Positions 9,545 through 19,033 are shown, counted from the stretch's first letter. The stretch: DNA of 25,805 nt from Chara braunii (GCA_003427395.1 BFEA01000007.1:7526595-7552399), one strand, 5' to 3'. The notes: a model not told the origin generated them from the letters alone. Numbers and translations are program-made.

Positions 9545-12500
9545 AAGGGAAGCTAAAGTGTCGAGCATAACCCCTTAATTACAGTAGAGGGGTGTGTGGA
9601 TTGTATAAGAAAAGATTGGAGAACTAGATAAGTGGTATTCATAAGTAAGAGAACCCAGTTGTATGGTCGTCATTAGAGGTAAAAAGGGATTGAGGGTTTA
9701 ACAATAAGGTCTGGTAAGGATCTGACTAGGCAGACTGATTCAGGGGTATAATCCTAACAGATAGTTGTACAAATGTGAGTGGCATGGGGTATTTAGGAAG
9801 TGATCGTAGTGTGAATATTGAATTCCCTAACTCTAAGTGGGGTGTGGTCAGATTAGGTGTCTGTAACTGCAAGGATTAGGGTGATGTTGACGCCTAACTC
9901 GATAGAGTTTCAATAAATACTGACTTCATGATACGTATAATTTACGAGTCAAGCATGAGAGTCTTTGAGAAAACCTCTGTGGTAGTATGCTGACTAAGAC
10001 CATTTTTTTTATTTCGGCTATCGAGGCCGTAGCGCTTTTGTGTGGTACTACGTGATATTGTGGTCATTCCTGACTCTTTTTTTGAGTCGGGATCTTTCTC
10101 CAACATTGAGTATATCGGTGACATAGGGATTACCCTGCGCACCGTTGAGTTGAGGTTGTTCAACTCCGAGTACATGTGGGACCTTAAGGCTATTTTTATT
10201 CCGTTAATTTGGAGTATCCCGACCAAATATATAATAACGACTTAAGATTATCTCTCTATGTGGCGATCACTATCACTCTCACATGTGTGGATTTATCCTG
10301 ATGTATGATGATTTTTTGTGTAAGAGGTGTACAGAATGCATCTCGTGCGTTTTTGTGAATGTGAAATGTGTAAGCTGCCTACTCTTTGGTATACTCGCGC
10401 AATCTGCCTACAGACAGACAATAGGCTCGGGTATAAGAAAGAGGAGCACAGTCGTTTGGGGAAAAAGTGTGAAAAGTCCCAAGGGACTTATGAGTCTTTT
10501 GAGACTCAGATGCTTGTCCATGCCGATGTTATTTGTTGAGTTGAGATGAGGACCCACAAGCTGGTCTCTCAGTAATGAGTGTTTATGGATGACTCTCCTC
10601 CATGTGGGAGGTGGCTGTAAGAATTTATGTTTGAGTCCCCTTCAAAAGTGGAAGGTGGTTAAATGATTGAAATGACATGGAAAGCGGTTTGAACGATAAA
10701 GTCTGACGAGAAAGACCAAGATAAATTTTTATTTTGGTGAGATTTTGGAAGGTCGCAAATTGGTGAAACATTGAGAGATGTCTATAAGATGTGTGGTCTG
10801 CTTTACCCTGATCAAGTGGGAGGCCACGGCCCTGTGAATCTGGCGGTGATTTTTTTGTGGATTTTGGAGAGGGCGCCGTGCCTTTGAGTGAGACAGACCT
10901 CTGCGTAGTTCCGCAGTAGGCCTGAGGTTATTGCGACACACCGTCCAGCCACTATGATGCTAATCTTAAGACATATATGAGAGACCCAACTAGGGGTTAA
11001 TCTAGTGTGACTAGGGCGCAACCCCTAGTGTTCGTTGCTGACTGGCGCAACCTGGCAGCGGGCCCACGTTTCACCAAAGGGTAAGGCTTGAGGGGTGTGG
11101 GCGCCTCAGAGAGTCTTATTCCCGCGGGATGTCGGAGGGATAAGAGTCGAGTCGTATTTTTTTTGTGAGTCCTGATAATATGATTTATCAGGAGAATCGC
11201 CCATCGTTGCGCAACCAACGAGGGTTCTGCCGCTAATATAACAACGCGGTGGGCCGTAGATCTGGCTCGATCAACTAGGCTATGGTGGGCCAAGATGGAG
11301 ACCTGACTCTACTGTACTAGACTGCAGGAGAGATCTGTGATAAAAACTATATATATTTTTGTGGGTATTTTTGTGAGAAAGGCGATAGCGTCTTTAAAAG
11401 GTCTCGGTTAAGGCCCGCGTCCTAAGTTATGACCCTGCATGCAGGACGATGACTAAACATGACACCCAACGATGAACCGGCAGATGTCTAGGACAAAGGT
11501 AGAGGATTATTACCAGCAACTACTCAGCATGAACTTTACGTTGTAGTACTGATCTAGTACACCTGCGTTGGCAGGAGACCTAGGTTAAAACCCTGGCAGC
11601 AGCGGGACATATTGGGTATTGTCTGTTAACCACTCGAACGGAGTCAGTTGGCCAATCGGCTTGGTTCTTTTCTCGTCAACATTTGAAGTTGTGGTTGAAT
11701 TGATAGCTTTCTGATTATCCGACGCAACGGGGACGTCCCTCAATAAGGTCCGGTAAGTTGTCGGCGCAAATACCCTTACAAGGGTATCCGCCCTGTTTTT
11801 TGCAAGTGACGGAAGATAAGGTTTGCTCAGGATCTGAGTATACTATGCGAAGTCGCGGTCGTGTTTGGTTTGCGTTGACTTAAGGGTTGACAGGAAATAA
11901 AGTATGCGTGGGCGCGCAATTTTGAGGCGCGCGTGATGATTTTCATTTTTGATGCTATAGGGTCGGCGCATCCGCCTACAACATTTCGGGCTTTGATTAA
12001 AGCTAGGAAAAGTTTTATCTTTTTTACCATGGTGCACCGACGTTCATACGGCATGCGCCGTCGATAGTAGATTTGCTAGGTGGCGGCACACTTGTGCTGC
12101 ATATGCGACGGTAGCCCAAGGGAAAAGTTTACCCCTTCATACAGCAAGGGTCGGTGCGCAGGAACAGTAGGACGCAAGCGGTGGCCTCCGTGCGGCATTA
12201 TGGGGGCTATAATCGGGACGTACCGAGCAAGATCCGGTCCCTGACGGCATGTAAGAGGCCTTGGGATTGGCGGAGAAGTCAAGCGGCAACCCTAATACTG
12301 TTGCCGCAGGCCTAGGCTGGCCACGGTTACCATTCACATACTGGGCAGCGCATAACCTGTCCAGGCTTGGGCTTAGCCCTATTGGTTGCGGTGCTGAACT
12401 TTCACCAGGCGGATCTCAGGATCGAAGCCAGCAACGAGCAGCGGAGGAGCGCTACGGAGCGAACTGAGGGGTTGAGGGTCCTGCGAGATTATAATTATTT

Positions 12501-12654
12501 GCTCAAGATTATATCCCAACTTTATATAAGCATTTGCACTTGGTCTTTTGAGGTAGCATATAATTGAAACCGATCATCTTTAGCTCAAGATTCAGTCTGC
12601 GCCTTCGTACCACAAGTTTATTCTTAGTTAATACTCTCTTCAGTTGGTGATAAA
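9545..12654. other. Gene-free stretch where pol would be expected
   Basis: About 3.1 kb without a supported gene. No reverse transcriptase, RNase H, integrase or protease motif is visible in any frame. Several good inverted repeats occur: TCCTGACTC/GAGTCGGGA around seven T (10068-10092), GAGTTG/CAACTC (10147-10166), AAGTCCC/GGGACTT (10474-10489) and TGAGTCT/AGACTCA (10491-10508). Confidence 0.5.
11769..11807 (+). repeat. Segment shared with the minus-strand gag tail
   Basis: ATACCCTT-AC-AAGGGTAT (11770-11787) is a perfect 8-bp inverted repeat, followed by a CTGTTTTTTGCAAGT-type sequence. The reverse complement of 23304-23340 carries the same palindrome and a matching TGTTTTCTGCAAGT. In the gag pseudogene this stretch encodes YPYKG. 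The locus is therefore probably a fragment of the same retroelement family in opposite orientation. Confidence 0.6.
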
Positions 12655-13080
12655 CTATAGTCATACCACCCAAACTTATGGAACCCTGTCTGATCAGCCT
12701 GATCATAGATAGAATAATAGTAAAGTATAGCCAAATTATATCCTTTTGGTTTCAGCATGTGCACGGCATTGGACCAAGACCACCCAAACTTATGGGAACC
12801 TGTCTGGTCCTCAGCCTGGTTTATCCTCTTAAAACCAAAGCAGGAAGAGGCTGAGCCACCCAAACTTATGGNNNNNNNNNNNNNNNNNNNNNNNNNNNNN
12901 NNNNNNNNNNNNNNNNNNNNNNNNNNCCAAACTTATGGAACATGCTTGGTCCCTGAAAAGTCAATCACAGTCAGCCCTCGCAAGTCAGACCACCCAAACT
13001 TATGGGAACCTGTCTGGTCCTTCAGGCAATCCAAAATAAACATAGCACTGGGCCCTCCAAACTTATGCAGACTCTCCCAG
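12655..13080 (-). repeat. E2 array of TAAGTT stem-loops
   Basis: Six copies of AACTTA on the plus strand (TAAGTT on minus) start at 12673, 12787, 12863, 12930, 12997 and 13060. Inner stems read CCCA/TGGG around the loop, a further covarying variant of the CCCT/AGGG stem in E1. Outer stems are intact: GGACC plus AGAC with GTCT plus GGTCC (12771-12810, one bulged A), GTCAGAC/GTCTGGT (12984-13018), CTGGG/CCCAG (13048-13080). The first unit in element order (13060) aligns with the first unit of E1 together with the preceding GGGTCAACC. The copies at 12863 and 12930 are each half lost to the assembly gap. Confidence 0.85.
12872..12926. other. Assembly gap (55 N)
   Basis: A run of N inside the E2 array. 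Both flanks are TAAGTT units, so the gap probably results from collapse of near-identical repeats and its true length is unknown. Confidence 0.95.
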
Positions 13081-13329
13081 CCTTTGGTTGACCCAGTCAA
13101 ACTCAGACAATATAACCTTCCTCCCATCCTTCCCCCAGATGCAATCCCACAATCTGCTTTCAGTCAAACAACACAGGCTGAAACTGAATTTGCACAATCA
13201 TTCCTTTACTTAGTCTGGTTTGTGTCCTAAAAGTCAAACTGAAAAGCCAAAGTAGGGATGCACTCCGTATATTCAGTCAAAACATATCGAGGAATACAAA
13301 TAAAGGTTATAGTTGGGTTTATATAAGGG

Positions 13330-13474
13330 AAGCAATGGTTACCTCTCAGTTCCCTACCTCCAGAACTCCTCCTGAGTTCCGGCAGAGCTCCCGCAATCGG
13401 TNAAGCAATGGTTACCTCTCAGTTCCCTACCTCCAGAACTCCTCCTGAGTTCCGGCAGAGCTCCCGCAATCGGT
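13330..13474. repeat. Exact 72-bp duplication around a single N
   Basis: 13330-13401 and 13403-13474 are identical over 72 bp and are joined by one N at 13402. E1 has only one copy of this leader part. The simplest reading is an unmerged contig overlap, not a biological duplication. Confidence 0.85.
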
Positions 13475-13704
13475 GGGTTGACTCCCCACAGAGTCTTTTT
13501 GCGGTCCTACGGGTTGCAATCCCGCCTGCCGCCTTCCTCTCAGAACATGACTAGACTTAGTAAGAAGGATAGAATGGGGGGTCTGAGACTCTCGAGATAC
13601 AAGGAGGGGACAAATTCAACTCCCAGGAGAGGGTCTTGAATCCTTGACGCGGCTGAGGGCCCCGCAATGGCGGCCAGAAAACACAGCAGCTTGGTCAGCC
13701 AACG
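13350..13704 (-). repeat. Leader of hairpin-array element E2
   Basis: The reverse complement aligns with the E1 leader over its whole length (about 281 bp after removing the 72-bp duplicate). Order, spacing and distance to the first hairpin are conserved. Frames over this region on either strand are not conserved as protein. Confidence 0.8.
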
Positions 13705-14973
13705 CCAAACTGCTAACTATTGACCCTCTGGCGGTCCTCCGGTCCGAAATGAAGACTTCCTTTTCACAGTCCAATCGTCTCCCTTGTGCCCTATGCAAAG
13801 TGCGGGGAGACCGTAGCCAGTCTTAGCCTTGATACGACGCGCGTGCCAAACGCGTTCATCAACAGTGCAACGTGCCAATACGTAGTATCAAACACAGGCA
13901 TCGTAATGCCACACCTGGCAAAATCCCGCGTGACAATCACAACCAGGGTTGTAGTGCACAGCGCAACAGAGCTCAGTTCATCTTAACTGAGACGCACTGA
14001 AAGCACGACGAGTATACAACGGAAGGTGTTGATCAACAATAAACAGTCACGAGGTTCAGCGATGGCAACGTCTGGCTCAATTACTTGCAAGTGGCGACGC
14101 AGCTGCATGCTCTTACCCTTATTAGTAGCCACAATAGCACTCGTACAGTCAGGCAGCTATTCGAAGTCCACAGGCTAAGCCATGGAAACGCACTCTGAAC
14201 CTCGAGGGCATATGCCTAACCGCAAGCGTTTACCCACACGCTCAAATTCTGAAGACGAAGCTTCACTAGAGTGCAGTCTGGCGCAAGGCATCATGGCCCA
14301 GGGCCGTGCACACGGCCCCAGCCATGCAGATGTTCTCTCCCTTGCGTACTGCACCTATCGGTACTCTTGTTGCTCCTCATCTAGTCGCGGCTACTCTCGC
14401 CCGTTCCTCTCTCTCGAAGCAGCTGGCTCCCGCTACAAACCGGCACACATCCCTTCCCTTGTAGGATCTGCAAGCACAACTAATGGTTACACCCGAAGCA
14501 CGAATGTAGGCGCATCGAGCCACCATCCGCTGTGTCCGCACTCAAGAAGGAAGACCTCCACTCAGATCCGGTGTGGGGGCAAAAACCATGACAAGGGTAT
14601 TTGCCGGGGTTTTTCAACGTCGGACGTTGTCTGACCTTTTCGTTGAATTGAAGGACTTGATGAGACTGACATTTGCCAAAAGTTTATTTAGACCTGACCC
14701 ATGACTAAGGAACTAAGAGTTTTCAAATTTTAGTCCGGACGCGTGTTGGCGTTCGGGGGTAACGAATGTGAACGGTAATGCTTCGCTTTTGTCGAGGCCG
14801 CAAGAATGTGCGGATAAGGGAATGCTAAAATTAAACTTATCCTACCTATAATAATGTCGTGCGGCTGCTAAGCCGCGCGATTCAGGGCCTAAGTAGGCTA
14901 AAAAGAACGCCCGCATTGGATATAAGGTCGCGGTGCGTAGGAATAGGGAGTTTTTTTTGTCTATTATTTATTT
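13705..14973. other. Gene-free stretch
   Basis: No supported gene. A 150-codon plus frame at 14182-14634 is Ser/Arg/Cys-rich without motifs and was not called. A 10-bp stem, TCGTGCGGCT/AGCCGCGCGA with one G-T pair and loop GCTA, lies at 14857-14880. CAACGT/ACGTTG around CGG lies near 14615-14630. Confidence 0.5.
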
Positions 14974-15180
14974 CATCAGCCACGGGGTTTAGTTTTGAGC
15001 CTGGGGGCCAATAGGCTGATGCCGACGCCTACCCGGCTAGATGTCCGACCAAGCCGCGGTCACGCGTCTAACTGGTATGGGTAGACCACAGGCGGGGTAA
15101 GCCGGTAGACCACAGGTGGGCGGAGCCTGCGAGGCCTCAGGCTGGTTGAGCATGAAAGGCCACAGATAGGGGGGATAGCA

Positions 15181-15250
15181 ACTGGGCGAGCTCTTCTTAG
15201 AGAAGAGTTGCTCCTATCACTATCACTGTCGTGATAGGAGCTAGCCCAGT
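15181..15250 (+). repeat. Three-way-junction fold
   Basis: ACTGGGC (15181-15187) pairs with GCCCAGT (15244-15250) and encloses two perfect hairpins: CTCTTCT-TAG-AGAAGAG (15191-15207) and GCTCCTATCAC/GTGATAGGAGC (15210-15220/15231-15241, 10-nt loop). The 3' side of this fold is also the 5' arm of the alternative 14-bp stem described at 15237-15328. Confidence 0.7.
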
Positions 15251-15332
15251 AGGTTACAGCACTCGACCCTCACCCGACAGATACCGGGATCGAATCTGAA
15301 AAACTGTATACACCACTGGGCTGGCTCCTTTT
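15235..15332 (+). ncRNA. tRNA-derived Pol III unit (SINE-like)
   Basis: TAGCCCAGTAGG (15242-15253) matches the A-box consensus TRGCNNAGYNGG, and GATCGAATC near 15288 matches the B-box consensus GWTCRANNC at a tRNA-like distance. A 14-bp stem with one G-T pair joins 15237-15250 to 15315-15328 and brackets both boxes. TTTT at 15329-15332, a minimal Pol III terminator, follows at once. The anticodon and T arms do not fold as a normal tRNA and about 20 nt are extra, so this is not a functional tRNA gene. A tRNA-derived SINE head or a small Pol III RNA is the best guess. The 3' arm can instead pair across the TTTT with 15333-15342 (10 bp, two G-T). Confidence 0.5.
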
Positions 15333-15807
15333 GGAGCTGGCCGTTGTTGTTTTGGTGCCAGCGCGGTCTGATCCGGCCGTCCGATCGTAGAGATTGCGCG
15401 ACCCAGATCAGGCACGCGAGATTAGCATAGCCCTTGCACAAGGATGACATGCATAAATCGAGAAATGGCCTAAATTTTTTTTTGAAACTTGGGTCTGTAT
15501 TTCAACAAGATCCTTGCCGTTGGCATAAGCCAACGGCTTCAATACGGCTGAGCCAGATGGCGCCCAGGAAGAGAGAGCACAGGACTGTAGTCCTCTGCAG
15601 GTTTCAAAGGGAGCCCGTTTTAACGAGCAGCCGTTTCATGTCAAGTAAGGTGGTTTCCTTTTTTGTTGTTTTTTGTTGTTTTTTTTAGATTCTTAGATTT
15701 TAGATTTTCCTTTTAGATTTCTTCCTAGATTTAGTTTATATTTTTTTTCTTTTCTTTTTGGAACGGTCGTTCGTCTCGAACGAACGGGCAGCTCAAAGAT
15801 GACCACG

Positions 15808-15867
15808 ACCGACTGTTTCGTCGGGTTTGCACCAACTCATCAGGGGGTTGCAACCCCGACAATCAGT
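15808..15867 (-). ncRNA. Type III hammerhead ribozyme, copy A
   Basis: Read on the minus strand from 15867 to 15808. Stem III 5' arm ACTGATTGT, cleavage triplet GTC, stem I hairpin GGGGTTGCAACCCC, core CTGATGA, stem II GTTGG/CCGAC with a 7-nt loop, core GAAA, stem III 3' arm ACAGTCGGT. All invariant core bases are present, including the A15.1-U16.1 and G16.2-C15.2 pairs. Stem III has 9 pairs (two G-T), stem II 5 pairs (one G-T) and stem I at least 5. Self-cleavage is predicted after the C at 15858. Type III hammerheads occur in plant retrozymes and viroid-like RNAs. No other explanation for this motif set is evident. Confidence 0.9.
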
Positions 15868-15939
15868 TGCTGGGCACGAACCTGGCGCCGAAGCCATCTT
15901 GGTACGCTTGAGAGAGAGGGGGGGAGGAAAGGGACTGTG

Positions 15940-15998
15940 CCAGACTGTTTCGTCGGACTTCCACCGATTCATCAGGAGGTTGAACCCCGACAATCTAG
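15940..15998 (-). ncRNA. Type III hammerhead ribozyme, copy B
   Basis: Read on the minus strand from 15998 to 15940. Stem III arms CTAGATTGT/ACAGTCTGG, cleavage triplet GTC, stem I GGGGTTCAACCTC, core CTGATGA, stem II ATCGG/CCGAC, core GAAA. Relative to copy A, stem III and stem II differ at paired positions yet remain paired. The base of stem II is A-C in place of the usual G10.1-C11.1, which would be expected to weaken it. Predicted cleavage is after the C at 15989, 131 nt from that of copy A. Flanking sequence is unlike that of copy A, so only the ribozyme is shared. Confidence 0.85.
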
Positions 15999-16127
15999 GA
16001 TGAGCAAAATCGAATGAATCTCCCGCCAGAACGCGGGAGAATACATCCCCCTCATGTAATGGCCAGGCCACTGCTGCTGCTGTGGCCATTGAGATTAGGC
16101 CACCGTGCTGAATCTACAGTTGAGGTA

Positions 16128-16129
<2 letters not shown>

Positions 16130-16197
<68 letters not shown>
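16130..16197. repeat. T68 homopolymer
   Basis: Sixty-eight T on the plus strand, preceded by GAGGTAAG and followed by CTTCTTTCTTTTTAG. It could be the poly(A) tail of a minus-strand retrocopy or simple slippage. The flanks resemble intron ends, but no coding exon adjoins. A-rich runs at 16307-16331 are nearby. Confidence 0.85.
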
Positions 16198-16487
16198 CTT
16201 CTTTCTTTTTAGTTCTTTTCGTTTCTTCTTTTCTCGTGCGTGGCTGTTGGATCACGACCAGCAGGGGAAAACGGGAAGGGTGGAAACGAAACAAATTAAA
16301 AACTGTAAAAAAAAAAAAGAAAAAAAAAAAGAGGAAGCAGCAACGACGAGGCAACTGCCTCGTGGTAGGACTAGAACAATCCTTGGGACTGTGTGGGAGC
16401 ACAAAAGCTCCCACTTCGTTTTTTTGCCCAACTTACTATGGCCACGAGAGCTTGAATCTCGCGGCCCACATTACTCGCGTGGAAGAA

Positions 16488-16504
16488 AGAGAGAGAGAGA
16501 GAGG
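16488..16504. repeat. AG dinucleotide microsatellite
   Basis: A short run of AG units within the hairpin-dense block. Confidence 0.8.
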
Positions 16505-17412
16505 GACGTGGGAGTTGGGAGGGGGAGGTCCTACTCCTCCCAACCTGCCAACTGCCTTCCCCGTTTTCAGGGGAGGGCAGAGAAAAGTGAGGGGTGGACT
16601 GTTGTAAGCAACTGCATGAACCTGGACGAAAAAATGGCCAGGCCCATGCAGTTAGATTAGTTTTATTTTTTTCTTTTTCTTTTTGTTTATTTCTGTGAGG
16701 ACACTTGTCCTCACGTGGTGCTACCTCTGGTAGAAGCTGCCAGAGGTAGCTGTCAGGCTCCCGTTTTTGAAGGGAGCCTGGAAATTGAAGGGCCACTAAG
16801 GAAAAGGCTAGGTACAATCTTTTCCCCGATGTATCTGCCCTGGGAAAAGGGTCCAGATACATCAAACTGTAAGGGGTTCTATATCAGAAAAATAAAAGAA
16901 AAATAGATTTAGAAATGGCAGGAGCCCAGCTATCTCGTGAGATTCCGATATAGATGGGAAAAATAAAAGAAAATAGGGCAGTTAAAGAAACTGCCCCACA
17001 CTAAGGCTACGGCTGTGGTGCGGCCACAGTCAACCCTAGATCCTGGCCAGATCAAGGGCTCACAGTGAGCCCGCGATTTTGCCTGGGGGCTGGAGTGACG
17101 TCCAGCCCTCCTCAGCCAATATAAAACAAGCAGCTGCCCCCCAGCTGCCACACAATGCACTCGTGATGCCAGTGTGTGACGAGCACACTTGTGTTGCTGG
17201 CTGCTAGAGCTGCTGCCTGAGGCAACGTGAGGAGAGGCTGGAGCGCAAGGAGGAGAGATGGGCAGCCATAGCCAAGGTAGAGAGCACTCTGCTCCCCTCC
17301 CCTCTGGCCGGTGCTGGTCCCACGGGACAGACCCAGTAACACTGCGGGACTACGGCAGTGCGGCACAGTGAAGTTCGGGCCTGGGGCCCAAATTTTACTT
17401 ATTTTGGCCTGC

Positions 17413-17708
17413 TGTTTTTTCACTGCGGCGGTACGGAAGTGCTGCCGAAATTCTGTGGCGGCGGCGCGGGTTTTTACGGTAGCAGTACGGAAGTGCTGCC
17501 AAAATTCTGCAGCGGCGGCGCGGGTTTTTACGGCAGTGGTACGGAAGCGCTGTCGAAATTCTACGGCGACGACACAATTTTTTTCGACGGTGGTGCGGAA
17601 GCACTGCCGGATTTTTGCGGCGACGGTTTTGGGTTTTTCGGCGGTGGTGCGGAAGCGCTGCTGCGGCGGCAACTCCGGTTGTAACGGAGGTAGTGCGGAA
17701 GCGCTGCC
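17413..17708 (+). repeat. 54-bp minisatellite
   Basis: The core GTACGGAAG or GTGCGGAAG starts at 17431, 17485, 17539, 17593 and 17647 (exact 54-bp period) and again at 17693 (46 bp). The period is a multiple of three, so frames stay open on both strands (plus 17311-17817, minus 17112-17975) and give repetitive peptides such as VRKCCRNS and EFRQHFRT. The frames are a by-product of the period and are not evidence for a gene. The core resembles the duplicate at 3918/4012. Confidence 0.85.
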
Positions 17709-19033
17709 GGATTTTTTTGCGGCGTCAGTATCGGATTCTTGCAGCGATGACACTGTTTTCACGACAATAACCGCAGTATTTTTTTGCACTAAGTGGAGGT
17801 GGGACATTGGCACATAGAAGGTGCCACCGAAGCAGTGGTGTGCTATGAAGTGGCGTGAGCGCGACACCGCTGAGACGTTGTGGTTTGGAGACAAGTGGCG
17901 ATAACGAGAAGAACGCCGCCAGATTATTGGAAAGTGATTGTGTGCTGAGAGGGTACTCTGGCAGGCGGTCGTCACAAGAGAGTGGTGTCGATCACTCTGC
18001 TGACGACTGGGTGCGACAACCTTCTCGTCAGGAGATCGTAATGCTATACGGTTTTCTTGAGTGTGCCGTTCAACTTCACTCGAGGTCAGTTAACCTGATT
18101 CAGTTCCCTCCACACCTTTGTGAACCCACACTTGCTTGACCTTGGTCCACTGAATGTTCATAGGGAAGGGAAAAGGAATGTGTGTTTGCGTGTATGACAG
18201 GGAGTCTGACGATGGCAGGGGATCTGTATGGTGGTCTATTTGTGGTCTGACTTTGATTGCAGGTGCGGCATGTGGACTGAGATGGATGAGGAATGGTGAT
18301 GGAAAAAATGGTTGTTTTCTCATCTCTTTACTTGTGAGTGCGTGTAAACTAGAGGGAAAAAGAAGACGATCAAAATGAAGCGAGCATAAAGAAGAGGGAC
18401 GCAAATTGGACTTAGACTCTTTCCCCAAGGTCACCCATTTCTTTCCCGAATGACCCTTTCTGTCTATGCCTGTCCGTCTGAATGACTCTTTTCTTACAAT
18501 TTTCTTTCCTTGGTCTAAGTTGCTCCTAACGTCAAACGGCAAGAGTTTCTTTGCTCGCCGTGAAGATGTTTTCCCTTTTCCTATGAGGCATCTGGGGCGG
18601 GGGTTCGTTGCCTTAGGGGCCAGCCCTGTTATCGACTCGCAGTGGACTGCTTTGCGGAGGGGCACCATGCTGTTGCAGTGGAGCCAGCCCAACTTCTGAG
18701 TTCCGGGGTTCACTCGGACGAGGACGAGGGGTATCCCAGACCACCTCCTAGGGGGATGGATAAAAGCATCTTCACGAAAGGACTTTAAGTTCTTGATGCC
18801 TTGCGTAAGGAGAAACTGCCATAGCACTCTTTTGGTGGTCGTTCTAGTGAGCCACTGACGTATGGGGAACTGGTGCCACAAGCAGCCTAGTTCGTGTCCA
18901 ACTAGTCAAACGGAGTATATTTAGATACTCCCAACGTGGCCGGCCGTGCCACAAGAAGCACGGGCCAGAAGGAAGACAATTGTTTTAGTAATATTTAGTT
19001 TAACTTGATCACTTCTGTTTTCACTTCTTTCAA
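17709..19033. other. Gene-free stretch
   Basis: No supported gene. A 263-codon minus frame (18090-18881) is the longest here, but it has no domain and carries Arg/Lys/Pro/Ser-rich composition typical of antisense frames. A plus-strand acidic frame ending near 18785 (SDEDEGYPRPPPRG) is a possible remnant. Confidence 0.45.

Larger units (their letters stand above)
14974..17150 (+). repeat. Hairpin-dense block, about 25 stem-loops
   Basis: Short-loop inverted repeats follow one another through this block. Stems include 14974-14981/15014-15021, 15516-15524/15529-15537, 15767-15773/15777-15783, 16019-16026/16033-16040, 16058-16065/16083-16090, 16346-16353/16356-16363, 16393-16400/16407-16414, 16440-16449/16457-16466, 16514-16522/16536-16544, 16552-16562/16570-16580, 16610-16618/16645-16653, 16695-16703/16706-16714, 16720-16730/16740-16750, 16754-16762/16772-16780, 16828-16837/16854-16863, 16976-16983/16989-16996, 17011-17018/17024-17031, 17056-17063/17065-17072, 17085-17094/17101-17110 and 17130-17136/17142-17148. 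Most are perfect 7-11 bp. No protein frame explains them. The block contains the tRNA-like unit and the ribozymes. Function is unknown. Confidence 0.8.

Noticed and set aside
14182-14634. 150-codon plus ORF
   Set aside because: Ser/Cys/Arg-rich without motifs or supporting context.
15235-15332. Functional tRNA gene
   Set aside because: A and B boxes match, but the anticodon and T arms do not fold and the unit is about 20 nt too long.
17080-17117. Minus-strand CTGAGGA followed by an 8-bp stem, hammerhead-like
   Set aside because: The sequence after the stem is CCAGG, not GAAA, so the catalytic core is missing.
17112-17975. 287-codon minus ORF and 168-codon plus ORF over the minisatellite
   Set aside because: Both are kept open by a 54-bp period divisible by three; the peptides are repeat translations.
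18090-18881. 263-codon minus-strand ORF
   Set aside because: No domain, Arg/Lys/Pro/Ser-rich composition, and it spans sequence with no other sign of a gene; long frames by chance or antisense are expected here.
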